Below, in pieces: positions 1 to 10,119 of a stretch of DNA of 64,000 nucleotides. Each line of letters begins with the position of its first letter. The first letter of the stretch is position 1. The translations under genes and the position numbers were made by a program. The stretch covers positions 49,457 to 113,456 of the forward strand of contig CALBIL010000059.1 of NCBI GenBank assembly GCA_937892945.1. The letters run 5' to 3'. The stretch is from an uncultured euryarchaeote (GTDB taxonomy: Archaea > Thermoplasmatota > Poseidoniia > Poseidoniales > Poseidoniaceae). Under the pieces are notes generated by a model, which was not told the origin of the DNA, made no database searches, and saw only the letters and a list, made by a program, of their open reading frames with translations.

Positions 1-1
1 G

Positions 2-373
2 ACCCCGAATGGTGAACCTGAAACTCGGGACCACCGTTTCGAGTTGAGTGCGTGCCCTCCGCCTCAAAGTTCAGTGCTTCTGTCACATCCGACGGACGAT
101 GACGCGCTTGAATGGATGCCCCGATATCTCGAACGAGGCGTTGTTCTTTGGATTGGTGTGGCATGGCCACGAAGTTTCAACGGCCCTGTCGATGTTCAAG
201 TTATTCTTCGTGATGATGATGGAATCGTATTAGAATCTCAGGTGATTCGAACGATGATTCGGCGTAGTGCAGGGAGTCAAACTCAAAATCGAATCCGAAA
301 ATTAGAGGCTGCTCGGCGACATGGTGAGTTGCCTTTACCAACGCTTCTTTTCGACAACGAAACGACCGATTGA
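2..373 (+). CDS. hypothetical protein, C-terminal part (frame open to the left window edge)
   Basis: Frame upstream of the listed start (pos 44, TTG) has no stop back to position 2; ends TGA at 373. Confidence 0.5.
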   Translation, partial: TPNGEPETRDHRFELSACPPPQSSVLLSHPTDDDALEWMPRYLERGVVLWIGVAWPRSFNGPVDVQVILRDDDGIVLESQVIRTMIRRSAGSQTQNRIRKLEAARRHGELPLPTLLFDNETTD

Positions 374-431
374 ACTTATTTCACCCTCTCGAACAGCATC
401 TATTTCTGGAGGTCGCTTAAGCGCGTTGCTT

Positions 432-2096
432 ATGGATGGGGTGCACTTGGGGGAAATTACCGGATGTGGGACCTTGGAAGCATGGGATGTCATCGTACTA
501 GGCGACGGGCCCGCGGCCCTCCGTTCAGCAGCAGAGGCTGCAAAGCAAGGCGCCACAACACTCGTTCTTTCAGTGAACGCACTTGGTAGTGACACTCATC
601 TCGCTCAAGACGGGCTCGCAGCCCCGCTTCAAGAATCCAATAACCGGGGCCATCGCGAAGATACGATTCGTGCAGGTGTCTACTTGAACGACCAAGACAT
701 TGTCGCCTCACGAACTGCAGGAGCAACTCGGCAAGTGGATTTGCTTGAACGGTGGGGTGTCAATTTCCGACGCGATGCACATGGGCTCCCATCAGCTCGA
801 AAAGCACCGGGGCATGCCATGACACGTAACATAGATGCAGGTGATGCGACCGGTCGTGAAATCCAACAAATTCTGGAAGAGCAATGCATGCGGCATGGTG
901 TAATTCGCCGTGGTGACCACCTCCCTCTTTCTTTGATTCATACCAACCAATCCATCAGTGGAATTACAGTGGTCGATTTAGTCAATGGCCGCATTTCAGC
1001 GCTGCAAGCAAAAGCAGTCATTCTTGCGGATGGAGGATTTGAAGGTGCCTTTAGCCATGGTGCAGTTGGCCTCGGACTTGATCTTGCCCTCCGTGCTGGA
1101 GTTTCATTGCGCGATTTAGAATTCATTGCTCACACGCCTCTTGGAATTAAAGATACCAACATGATTTTGCCACTTGGCCTTCTTCATGATGGCGCAACAT
1201 TGCACGAAGCAAACGGAAACGATTTGGAAATTGGCGAAGGGGGACTCGATGCAATGTGCCAATCAGTTTCAAATGCTTTTCAGCCGGTTCTCGATGCCCG
1301 AAATTTGGGCGATTCTTCGAAGTGGTGGGAAGCAGTATTCCGCAGTGTTCTACAACGAACTGGCGTTGATTTGACACGACAAACCATCGAAGTTGAGGTT
1401 CGTCCATATGCGACCATTGGCGGCGTATCTGTCGATGAATGCGGACGTGCAATTCTCTCATCTTGGTCTCGTTGGTTCACTGGATTGTATGCCGCCGGCG
1501 ATGCATCATGTTCAGGATTCCATGGCGCAGACCTTTTGCCTGGTAATCAAATGCTTGATTCTCTACTTGGCGGAGCAGCAGCAGGAACTCACGCAGGTGA
1601 ATGGGTTCAAAAGCGTAAATTTTCCAATGCTCACGCTGCTCACGACGCAGAACAATCTGCTCAAGCTGACCATGCCGCTGTTTCAGAGCATGATGAAGAA
1701 GGCGTGGTACGTGTAGGACATGTTGTTTCGAAAATCCGAGATACAGTTCGAAGCGCTCTCGGTTTCAGTCGGAATGCAGCAGGACTTGAATCCGCTATTG
1801 AGTCCTTAGAATCTGCAGGGATTCTTGCAGAATCTATTCACGCTGACCAATCATCTCTGATTGCAAACACAAACATCGTCGAAATTGCACGTGCTCAGGC
1901 ATCAGCTCGCCTCACCCTCGCATCTGCTCATGCAGCACTTGCTCGAAGTGAATCTCGTGGTTGCCACCACCGCAATGATTTCGCAGAACCAAATGAAGAA
2001 CACCTGACACACTACACTGTAAATCAAACCGGAGATGTGAAAACATTGGCTCTACGAAAGAGTAAGACTGGTAATTGGATTTTACCCCCTCAATAA
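432..2096 (+). CDS. FAD-dependent oxidoreductase, succinate dehydrogenase/fumarate reductase flavoprotein / L-aspartate oxidase superfamily (divergent)
   Basis: Rossmann FAD motif DVIVLGDGPAALRSAAEAAKQG; NIDAGDATGREI; C-terminal LYAAGDASCSGFHGADLLPGNQMLDSLLGG; internal ATG at 432 chosen to limit overlap with upstream ORF. Confidence 0.7.
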   Translation: MDGVHLGEITGCGTLEAWDVIVLGDGPAALRSAAEAAKQGATTLVLSVNALGSDTHLAQDGLAAPLQESNNRGHREDTIRAGVYLNDQDIVASRTAGATRQVDLLERWGVNFRRDAHGLPSARKAPGHAMTRNIDAGDATGREIQQILEEQCMRHGVIRRGDHLPLSLIHTNQSISGITVVDLVNGRISALQAKAVILADGGFEGAFSHGAVGLGLDLALRAGVSLRDLEFIAHTPLGIKDTNMILPLGLLHDGATLHEANGNDLEIGEGGLDAMCQSVSNAFQPVLDARNLGDSSKWWEAVFRSVLQRTGVDLTRQTIEVEVRPYATIGGVSVDECGRAILSSWSRWFTGLYAAGDASCSGFHGADLLPGNQMLDSLLGGAAAGTHAGEWVQKRKFSNAHAAHDAEQSAQADHAAVSEHDEEGVVRVGHVVSKIRDTVRSALGFSRNAAGLESAIESLESAGILAESIHADQSSLIANTNIVEIARAQASARLTLASAHAALARSESRGCHHRNDFAEPNEEHLTHYTVNQTGDVKTLALRKSKTGNWILPPQ

Positions 2097-2135
2097 TTCT
2101 AAAACATCTGAATTTTGGTGAACTACTGAAAAGGG

Positions 2136-2594
2136 ATGCCATCTAGCAAGGCCATGGCCGAGCCAACATTGTTCGACCGAATCTTGAATAAAACACTTCC
2201 ATCTCACAAAGTCGCTGAAGATGAATTATGGTATTCTTTCTTAGATATTTTTCCGCGACGAGAAGGCCACGCACTTATCATTCCAAAGCAAAGTGTTCAG
2301 CGCCTTTCTGATCTTTCCACGCCTATGAGGAATGCTTTATTTGCTGGGGTAGTTGAAGTTCAAAATATTCTTTCGAAGTATTTCGAAACAGATGATTTCA
2401 CAGTTTGTATTCACGACGGCCCGTTGGCCGGCCAAGAAGTTTCACACGTACACGTGCACGTCATACCTCGCCATTCAGGTGATGGGGGCTCTACCTTACA
2501 GGCGATGTGGCCGCATGCTCCTCCGATGGGCGAGGAAGCAGACCATGGCATATTGCATACACTTTCTATGAATCTCCAAGAGGTGATACTTTGA
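2136..2594 (+). CDS. HIT family protein (histidine triad nucleotide hydrolase)
   Basis: HIT motif HVHVHVIPRH; start could be 2154. Confidence 0.85.
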   Translation: MPSSKAMAEPTLFDRILNKTLPSHKVAEDELWYSFLDIFPRREGHALIIPKQSVQRLSDLSTPMRNALFAGVVEVQNILSKYFETDDFTVCIHDGPLAGQEVSHVHVHVIPRHSGDGGSTLQAMWPHAPPMGEEADHGILHTLSMNLQEVIL

Positions 2595-4213
2595 CGAATC
2601 CACAAGACTCAACCCATACAGATCATCACGGTGAAGATTTGCCTGTACTTTCAAAGTCGGCAACGAAGATGAAAATGGATAAATTATTATCAACACCGAT
2701 GCCATCATTCGACGGGACCACTCCTGGTTCCTTTGTTTGGTCGAACATAGCGTACTGGATCGCTCGCCGAATCCTTGCAGTTCAGTTTCGAACCAGTGAA
2801 GTCACAGGTATCAAAACATTACCTCTGGACCGAGGTAATCTCTGTTGTGGATGGCACACGAATGGCCTCATAGATCCATTACAAATCGTACTTAAACATC
2901 CAAATAATTTCGTAATGGGGGGACGCCATGATTTGGTAACTCGTCCACTTCTCGGTTGGTGGACTCGAAAGTTAGCAGTACAACCTGTAGTTCGCAAAGC
3001 AGAACTTTTACGAGGCGGGTGCAGTGAGGAAGAAGCGACACAAATCAACGGTCGTTCACTTTTGATGTTGGCTCAAGGGATTTCAGCAGGCTTTGGCTGT
3101 GTGCTGTTTCCCGAAGGCACCAGTCACAACGATTCATCGATGTTGCGTTTTCGAACCGGACCATTTCGTACTGTTTTTGCTGCAGCCGCCATTGCAAAAG
3201 CAGAGGGTAAGCCGATTCCAGCAGTGATTCCAACGGGCTTGCATTTTAGGAGACGTGACCATTTTCGAACTGATGTGTGGATTGAATACGGCCCACCACA
3301 CACCATTCAAGCAGAAGAGATTCCAAACGACCTTGTCGAAGCAGTATCCCAAGGGAATTGGGTTGAACCTGCGGCAGAGAATGTCTTTGCTCTTCGGGAT
3401 GCTTTACGACTCAAACTCGTACCACTCACTCCAAACACGCATGATTGGAATGAATACAACGCCCTCCATATTTTGGGACACGTCGAGTCTCGGAGGGCGA
3501 ATCAACCTCTTCGTTCATGGAAGCAAGAAGTCGAAGCTGCACGGGCTTTCCGCATCTTATTGCAGGTGCCTTTCTCCGATGAACAGATTATTGATAATTC
3601 GGAAATACCCGCTATCACAAACCCAGTTATTACACCAGCCAAAGCCGTTTCAGGATTATTGCAAGCACGACAACTGGATGGCCGAGACCTCAATGTATCT
3701 GGTACTGATTTACGTAAAGTCCGCCCTCTACGAGTTTTACAGAAATTAGCTAGGTTGCCGTTTTTATTGACCTTACTGCCGATGTTCTTGTTCTGCTTCA
3801 CCCCTCAAATAGCAGTCGGGAGGCTTCTCGGCGATTCAACCGATGAAGGAGTCGATGCTCGAACTTCATATCAGTTTCTGGCAGCAATGTTTGGCTCTCT
3901 CATGTTTTGGCCTTTTATGGCATTGGGAGCATTAGGGATTGAACACATGTATCATGATTCGGTAGAATCACTTATCGGTTTTGATTGGCATTCCATATAT
4001 GGCTCCTCCTCGCTCCATATGACAGCGGCAATGGGCACATTCCTTCTCGCTCTGTTCCCGTGTTTTTGGCTCAGTGGAAGGACTTCTGTTTTGTTATGGG
4101 ATGATTGGTGCGACTTCCAACGTGCTCTTCGCCGTTTGAAATTCGATAAAACAAATCGCCAAAACCTTCGCGGGGCATTGAAAAACCTTCATGCTGAGAT
4201 GGATGAACTCTAG
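2591..4213 (+). CDS. GPAT/PlsC-like acyltransferase with C-terminal membrane region
   Basis: WHTNGLIDP and LFPEGTSHNDSSMLRFRTGPFR acyltransferase blocks; TTG start overlapping the HIT stop (TTGA). Confidence 0.7.
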   Translation: MTNPQDSTHTDHHGEDLPVLSKSATKMKMDKLLSTPMPSFDGTTPGSFVWSNIAYWIARRILAVQFRTSEVTGIKTLPLDRGNLCCGWHTNGLIDPLQIVLKHPNNFVMGGRHDLVTRPLLGWWTRKLAVQPVVRKAELLRGGCSEEEATQINGRSLLMLAQGISAGFGCVLFPEGTSHNDSSMLRFRTGPFRTVFAAAAIAKAEGKPIPAVIPTGLHFRRRDHFRTDVWIEYGPPHTIQAEEIPNDLVEAVSQGNWVEPAAENVFALRDALRLKLVPLTPNTHDWNEYNALHILGHVESRRANQPLRSWKQEVEAARAFRILLQVPFSDEQIIDNSEIPAITNPVITPAKAVSGLLQARQLDGRDLNVSGTDLRKVRPLRVLQKLARLPFLLTLLPMFLFCFTPQIAVGRLLGDSTDEGVDARTSYQFLAAMFGSLMFWPFMALGALGIEHMYHDSVESLIGFDWHSIYGSSSLHMTAAMGTFLLALFPCFWLSGRTSVLLWDDWCDFQRALRRLKFDKTNRQNLRGALKNLHAEMDEL

Positions 4214-4262
4214 CATCTGAAAAAGGGTGCTCTTCAAACGAGAGGAGCGTTTGCCCTTCATC

Positions 4263-4910
4263 ATGGCGAGTGAGGAAGTGATTCTCAAAATCCGTAAATG
4301 GGTCGAACAAGAACGACTCGTGGCAAAAGAGCAAAAAGATCCACGCGCAGAGATTCATTTGCTTATTCGTTACCCTCAAGGCCCGCAAGGGCACATGTTC
4401 GCCGTTGTAATTCCAAAAGGGCGAGATCTCGTTGCCGTTTCAAGTATGACGCGAGTCGATGAAGGCCAACAAAAAGAAATGGCGAATCATATGAAAGAAG
4501 ATAACGATACATGGCTCGAATGGATTCACGATGTCCGTCTTCAATTAATTCGTACCAGTGTCGATTGGGGGATTCACATGGGGCATCAAGGGGACCAAAA
4601 AATAGGGCCTCTTCAAGCATTTAATGTGAGTTTACCTCTTTGGTTTGACGGCTTAACGAAAAACGAATTTATGCACACTCTCCGAAGACTGTGGCTCGCC
4701 AAACTTGGTATTATTCACGAAATTAAATTCACACACGGCCCTGGTGTTGGAAAGCCAGGACCAGTCGATGACTGGGTGAAAGCTAAACAGGAAGGAAAAG
4801 ACGTTTCTCCAGTGTCAAACGAAGACCCGGACCAGTCGACACATCACGAAATCGAATTCGATGAAAAGATGTCCTTTGGCTCTGGTTTTGATCCTTCAGA
4901 ATGGGCTTAA
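4263..4910 (+). CDS. conserved hypothetical protein (possibly DUF2299-like)
   Basis: ORF; ATG at 4263; ends ...FGSGFDPSEWA. Confidence 0.6.
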   Translation: MASEEVILKIRKWVEQERLVAKEQKDPRAEIHLLIRYPQGPQGHMFAVVIPKGRDLVAVSSMTRVDEGQQKEMANHMKEDNDTWLEWIHDVRLQLIRTSVDWGIHMGHQGDQKIGPLQAFNVSLPLWFDGLTKNEFMHTLRRLWLAKLGIIHEIKFTHGPGVGKPGPVDDWVKAKQEGKDVSPVSNEDPDQSTHHEIEFDEKMSFGSGFDPSEWA

Positions 4911-5019
4911 TGCCTCGATTCTGGCATCTGGTCATTAAATTTAAAAAATGACTTGAAAGAGTTGCTATTAAGTAGCATGAGGCTGTGCTTTTTTTCAGTA
5001 TCACCTTGGATGTGTATTT

Positions 5020-8000
5020 ATGGGTCAAAAAATAAAGTCAGTCAGCCTTGTATCAATTATGTTGCTCTCCGTCCTTTCGACGTTGTTCTTGACAACTCTT
5101 ACCGCCACAGCAAATACTGTTGTCATCACCGATGCGATTCAAATCGTTGACGGTGGAACTTCAGCAGATACACAAACTGCAATCGGCTCAGACAGTGAAG
5201 GAAACGTTCACGTCGTGTGGGCTCGCAATAACCTCCATCTTTACTATTCCATGATTTCCCCTCGTGGTGAAACATTGATTGATGCGACCCAAATTACGAA
5301 CCCTGGTCTTCACAAAATCTGGCACCCTGATATGGTTGTCGATGACAATGACAAAGTCCACGTCGTGTGGGCCGACAAGTCGGGCCAACACAAAATTGTC
5401 TATACTGTTCTCAACCCATGGGCAGCGGCAATGGATGGATCTGCTTCTGACGACGGGACCCTCTCTGCAATCAACGATCACGTTGTATCAAGCCGTGCTC
5501 AAAACCGCGATTGGCCAGCAATCGATGTCGACAGTCAAGGCGGCATTCACATTGCTTGGGAAGACTCGTATGACGAACTCGGCCGTTTCTTCAACCAACC
5601 TCAAATCTACTACACCATGCTCAGCCCAGATATCAGCACAGGCTCAGTTATCACGAATTTCGATGACACCTTACTCACGCCGGTTATCGGGCACAAAGGA
5701 CACCCCGACATCGTCGTCGATGCGAACGATTACGTTCAAATCGCTTGGGACGATACACGTGGTGGCAAGGTCGAATTGAACTTCATTGTCGACACATCTG
5801 GTTCAATGTATTCCGAGTGGGCAGATATCTGCACAGTGGTTTACGGCGGAAACTTTGCTTCTGGTGGATACTTCCAAGGTATTAAGCCAATGCTTGAAAC
5901 TGCAAACATGACCGTTTACGAAACAATTTACGGTCTTGGAAACACACTCCCGGGTGCAGCGAGCACGGGTAACTGTGCTGGATACAATCAAAACGCAGGC
6001 CCTCGAACAACCGCTCTTGGACAATTCCCAGGTGACGATTCTGGTGGAATCCGCAAGTTGCCGGGTACTGTTTACAACGGAAACACCTATTCTGGGTACT
6101 CTGGCGAAGATTGGGGCCCGGGAAGTAACTGGGCTTGTTTGTCTTGGAAAGATGCATCTGGCAATGTCCCAGGTAACCCTCCAACACAAGACGATCACAA
6201 GTGGAACCCGAATGCTACCAAGATTGTCATCCCAGTTTCCGATGAAGGTCCTAAAGACGGCGACCCATCTCAACAAGCAGATGACCTGACCGCTATTGAA
6301 GAGGCTCACGATAACTGTATCAATGCTGGTGTCATTCCAGTCGGCCTCTACGGTCAAGGCTACGGTGGCGCTGGAAACATCCAATCCCATTTCATGGACC
6401 TTGTCCAATGCCCGAACAGTGTTGTTTCAACTTCAACCCGTAACTGCCCGGGCAACACACTCCGAAATTCTGACGCCGGCGGTCAAGCCTACGAATTCCC
6501 ATCGGGATCCGGCGGTAGCAACGCAATGGCTCTTCTGGTCGAAGCAATGGTCTACATCTCGACCAACAACTCCCGTGAAATCTACATGTCCGTTCTTGAC
6601 CCCTATGGTAAGATGAACAACGACCCAACATGGACGCCCGGCGCATCTGGCCACTCAATCGTTAGTGGTTCATATGCCGAAGATACCGGTGCTGGTGCAG
6701 ACGGTCACCTTGTCGTTGTCAACGACACTCGAGTCACGATTGATGACGCGTACTCTTTCCACCCTTCAATCGGCGTAGACATGCAAGGCAACACGCACAT
6801 TGCTTGGATGGACGGCCGGAACTATGGTTTCGAAAAGGGCGTCAATTACGAAGTCTTCTACACCAAACTTCGCTTGCAAGGCGCAGGTGCTTGGGATGGA
6901 GCAGATGAAGGACTTTCCACCTACGCAATTAAGAAAATTCAGGACACTCCAATTTCAAACGTCGAAACAAACGCTGGACTCCCAGGTAACCGCCCATACG
7001 GCGGTAACTCTGTTTTCCCTGCTCTTTTGACCGACGATCAAAACAACATCCACATAGCTTGGGTTGATTCAGGAAACGCAACAGCAGATGAAGAAATCCT
7101 CTACACCCGTTTGAATTCTACCGACCTCACTGGGCCTGGTATTACTGCATTAGATTCTTGGGAAGCCGTTGCAGTCACTTCCTGGGCAAGTAACAAACTT
7201 GGCCCAAATTCAGGCAGCCAACCAAGCATTGGAATGCCTCCAGCATTCTCCAATGACTTGGGCAGTGGTGCGCATATTGCTTGGTCCGATAGCAACAAGT
7301 GCAGTGAGGAGGCCAATAACAATCGCTTTACGATTTGTTATTCACACGTCCTCACTGGTCAAGTCGATGTTGAATTCCAAGATGGAGAAACATTCTATCA
7401 CGTGATTGAACCCGGAGAACAAACCATCTACAACATGACAATGAACAATTCGACACCAGGTCCAAAAGACCTCGTCGCAGACACGTTCGGACTCAACATC
7501 TCTGGAGTCCCTCAGAATTGGACGGCGACATTGTTCTTCGCCGACAACCACACAACCATCATGCCAGATACCGCCATCTTCCTTGAGGGTGGAGAAGATA
7601 TTCGCTTCTACATGCGCATTCGTGCTCCATCTGTTTACCAAGCTGATGCAGACCAACTTGCCGATATTACAGTGACTGCGAAATCGTACAAAGATCCTGC
7701 GATTCAATCTGATATTATTACCCGTACGCTCATGGACGTCGTGCACGGAATAAACCTCGATACTTCACACAGTATGGCTGATGTTGAACAAGGACAAACA
7801 GCGATTTTCTCGATTACAATTACCAATACGGGGAACGTCAATGACCGATTTATCTTCTGGGACCCATACACTTTGGAAGGCCAGCAAGAATGGCTCTTGC
7901 CGTTTAATTGGGGCGTTACTTTCCCGACCAGTGTTGAATTAGACCCTGGGCAGTCGGTGACAAAGAACCTTGAAATTCTTGTCCCAACTTCCGAAGATCC

Positions 8001-10107
8001 CGGCGCGTTTGTGATTTATCTCAAAGGTTGGTCCGAAGGTGAACCGATTAAATCCATCGAAAAAGGAACGTATGATGTTCTCGAACTCGGAGTATTCGTA
8101 TCCATTCGTTCAACTGGAAACATCGTCATGGAAATATTTGATACCAGTGAATACGTTGACCCCGGAGAATGTGCGACCTATCCAATTGATGTCACTAAGA
8201 ATTTCGATTCTGGAAATCTAGTGTTTGTGACCCCAGGTGCGCCTGATGTGAAACCAGACACCATCTCGATGGATGCATGGAGAGTCGATAACTGGGTTTT
8301 GACCCTTGACTTCTCCAATGCCCCCGGCGGTAACTCCGAGGACATGAGCGAACCAAGAGCTTGGACTATCCCTCCAGGCGCAGAGTTCGTCACTTACGAA
8401 GTTAGCGTAGAAGTTTGTGCTCCAACGGGCGCCTCTGCCGGTCTTGGACCTGCAGTGATTCTCAAAGCATACCTCGACGGATACCCACGGATTTCAGCCT
8501 CAAAGATTCTTTCAACCAACGTCAACCACGTGTACTCCCTGATTGCAGATGCTGGCATTGCTGATGAAGATATGATGACGCTCAATGGCCAAGAAGTCCT
8601 TCCAGTGAATCCTGGTCAACAAATCACTCTACCAACCACGGTTATGAACCTCGGCAACGGACCAGATCGGTTTGATTACCGTCTTGCTCGTGTGACTGAC
8701 CCAGCAGGCGTTGATGTCATTTGGGACATTGAAGTTCCCCGTGAAACACTTAAGGAATTATCCCGAGATACCGACCAACTTTTCGAGATTAACATGAATG
8801 TTCCAGAACAAGTTGAAGCAGGCGTATACATGGTTGTCTTCCAGACCTTCTCTGAAGAATCATATCCCGATTACGAAGGCCGACTTACTCGACTACGCTA
8901 TACCCAGTCTATCCCGGTTTATGTTCAAGAATTCTATGACATGCAGATCAGTATGGACGCAACAGTCGATAATGCCATCAAGACTTCTGCCCCAGGACGC
9001 ATTGTTCGTTTTGAATTGAACATCACCAACAATGGAAACGTTCCTGATTGGCCAACACTCAACAATCACACTGCTAACCGTGATGGTGAAGCATTGATTT
9101 GGAGTGAATTACCTGGCATGGGCGCACTTGATGGTTGGGCTGTCGAATGGCGCTTGGTGAAGCAAATTGGAACCGACTTGACAACCGAAGAAGAATGTGA
9201 AACGGTTGCCTCAATCGCCACAATCACTGGAGATGAAGACGCAGCAATCGACCCCGCCACAGTCTTTGCTGATTTGAGTGATCGTTGCGTTTATCTCGAA
9301 TCTGATGATCGGTATTTCATGCCAATGATGGACCCTTACACGACTTACCCGGTTGTAGCGATTGTTAATATCGCACCTTCCGCAAAACTCGATACCCGTA
9401 GCATTGGCCTCAAGGTCGTTTCAAAGATGGGCAATATGCTCGAAGGTGGCGACCACGATGATTCACCATCCTGGGCTGCTGAGAATCTCGATACCAATGA
9501 ATTTGTAGTCACACTCCGATTGCGCGCTCCAAACTTGGTTATTTCTCAGGTTACTGCATCTGATTTCGTTGGTGATGTTGATTCAACCATCCCAATACGG
9601 GTTGTTCTACAAAACAACGGAAATACACATGCAACGGATATTGAAATTGTCCTGTGTGAGTATCCAGATTCTGATGTTGACACGCTCAATGAGATTAAGA
9701 AGAATGGATGCGCTGATGAAAACATCGTCATGCGTCAAGTCATTGGAGCTCTTCTTGCCCCCGACGATTCTGAAGATTACAAGGAAATCGAATTGGTACT
9801 CCTCTATCCAGTATCAGCAGGTAGCCATGGCGTCTATGTCGTTGTTGATCCTTCCAATTCTATCGTTGAAACACAAGAAAGTGATAACATCAAACGTGTA
9901 GAAAATGAGTTGAAATCAAGCGGCGGTATTTTGGACGTTGCAGGTGAAGTCGTTGGTAAAACAGCCCTTCCATTTGCAGTGATTCTCTTGACACTCGCAT
10001 TGTTCGGCGTGGTTTTCCTCGTTGGACGTGGACGACGACAAGATGTCCTGGACCGAAAGGCTGAGCAATCTTCTCTTGTATCGGTCTTGGCCGGTAGTGA
10101 GTCCTGA
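5020..10107 (+). CDS. giant secreted/surface protein: signal peptide, propeller-like HIAWxD repeats, VWA domain, NEW3/CARDB-like domains, C-terminal TM anchor
   Basis: N-terminal hydrophobic signal; repeated HPxIxVDxxxxxHIAWxD motifs; MIDAS-like VDTSGS; terminal FAVILLTLALFGVVFLVGRGRR. Confidence 0.85.
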   Translation: MGQKIKSVSLVSIMLLSVLSTLFLTTLTATANTVVITDAIQIVDGGTSADTQTAIGSDSEGNVHVVWARNNLHLYYSMISPRGETLIDATQITNPGLHKIWHPDMVVDDNDKVHVVWADKSGQHKIVYTVLNPWAAAMDGSASDDGTLSAINDHVVSSRAQNRDWPAIDVDSQGGIHIAWEDSYDELGRFFNQPQIYYTMLSPDISTGSVITNFDDTLLTPVIGHKGHPDIVVDANDYVQIAWDDTRGGKVELNFIVDTSGSMYSEWADICTVVYGGNFASGGYFQGIKPMLETANMTVYETIYGLGNTLPGAASTGNCAGYNQNAGPRTTALGQFPGDDSGGIRKLPGTVYNGNTYSGYSGEDWGPGSNWACLSWKDASGNVPGNPPTQDDHKWNPNATKIVIPVSDEGPKDGDPSQQADDLTAIEEAHDNCINAGVIPVGLYGQGYGGAGNIQSHFMDLVQCPNSVVSTSTRNCPGNTLRNSDAGGQAYEFPSGSGGSNAMALLVEAMVYISTNNSREIYMSVLDPYGKMNNDPTWTPGASGHSIVSGSYAEDTGAGADGHLVVVNDTRVTIDDAYSFHPSIGVDMQGNTHIAWMDGRNYGFEKGVNYEVFYTKLRLQGAGAWDGADEGLSTYAIKKIQDTPISNVETNAGLPGNRPYGGNSVFPALLTDDQNNIHIAWVDSGNATADEEILYTRLNSTDLTGPGITALDSWEAVAVTSWASNKLGPNSGSQPSIGMPPAFSNDLGSGAHIAWSDSNKCSEEANNNRFTICYSHVLTGQVDVEFQDGETFYHVIEPGEQTIYNMTMNNSTPGPKDLVADTFGLNISGVPQNWTATLFFADNHTTIMPDTAIFLEGGEDIRFYMRIRAPSVYQADADQLADITVTAKSYKDPAIQSDIITRTLMDVVHGINLDTSHSMADVEQGQTAIFSITITNTGNVNDRFIFWDPYTLEGQQEWLLPFNWGVTFPTSVELDPGQSVTKNLEILVPTSEDPGAFVIYLKGWSEGEPIKSIEKGTYDVLELGVFVSIRSTGNIVMEIFDTSEYVDPGECATYPIDVTKNFDSGNLVFVTPGAPDVKPDTISMDAWRVDNWVLTLDFSNAPGGNSEDMSEPRAWTIPPGAEFVTYEVSVEVCAPTGASAGLGPAVILKAYLDGYPRISASKILSTNVNHVYSLIADAGIADEDMMTLNGQEVLPVNPGQQITLPTTVMNLGNGPDRFDYRLARVTDPAGVDVIWDIEVPRETLKELSRDTDQLFEINMNVPEQVEAGVYMVVFQTFSEESYPDYEGRLTRLRYTQSIPVYVQEFYDMQISMDATVDNAIKTSAPGRIVRFELNITNNGNVPDWPTLNNHTANRDGEALIWSELPGMGALDGWAVEWRLVKQIGTDLTTEEECETVASIATITGDEDAAIDPATVFADLSDRCVYLESDDRYFMPMMDPYTTYPVVAIVNIAPSAKLDTRSIGLKVVSKMGNMLEGGDHDDSPSWAAENLDTNEFVVTLRLRAPNLVISQVTASDFVGDVDSTIPIRVVLQNNGNTHATDIEIVLCEYPDSDVDTLNEIKKNGCADENIVMRQVIGALLAPDDSEDYKEIELVLLYPVSAGSHGVYVVVDPSNSIVETQESDNIKRVENELKSSGGILDVAGEVVGKTALPFAVILLTLALFGVVFLVGRGRRQDVLDRKAEQSSLVSVLAGSES

Positions 10108-10119
10108 TTCGGCAGAACC

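Noticed and set aside
5803-6408. 201-aa minus-strand ORF
   Set aside because: Lies fully antisense inside the well-supported giant surface protein; no recognisable domain.
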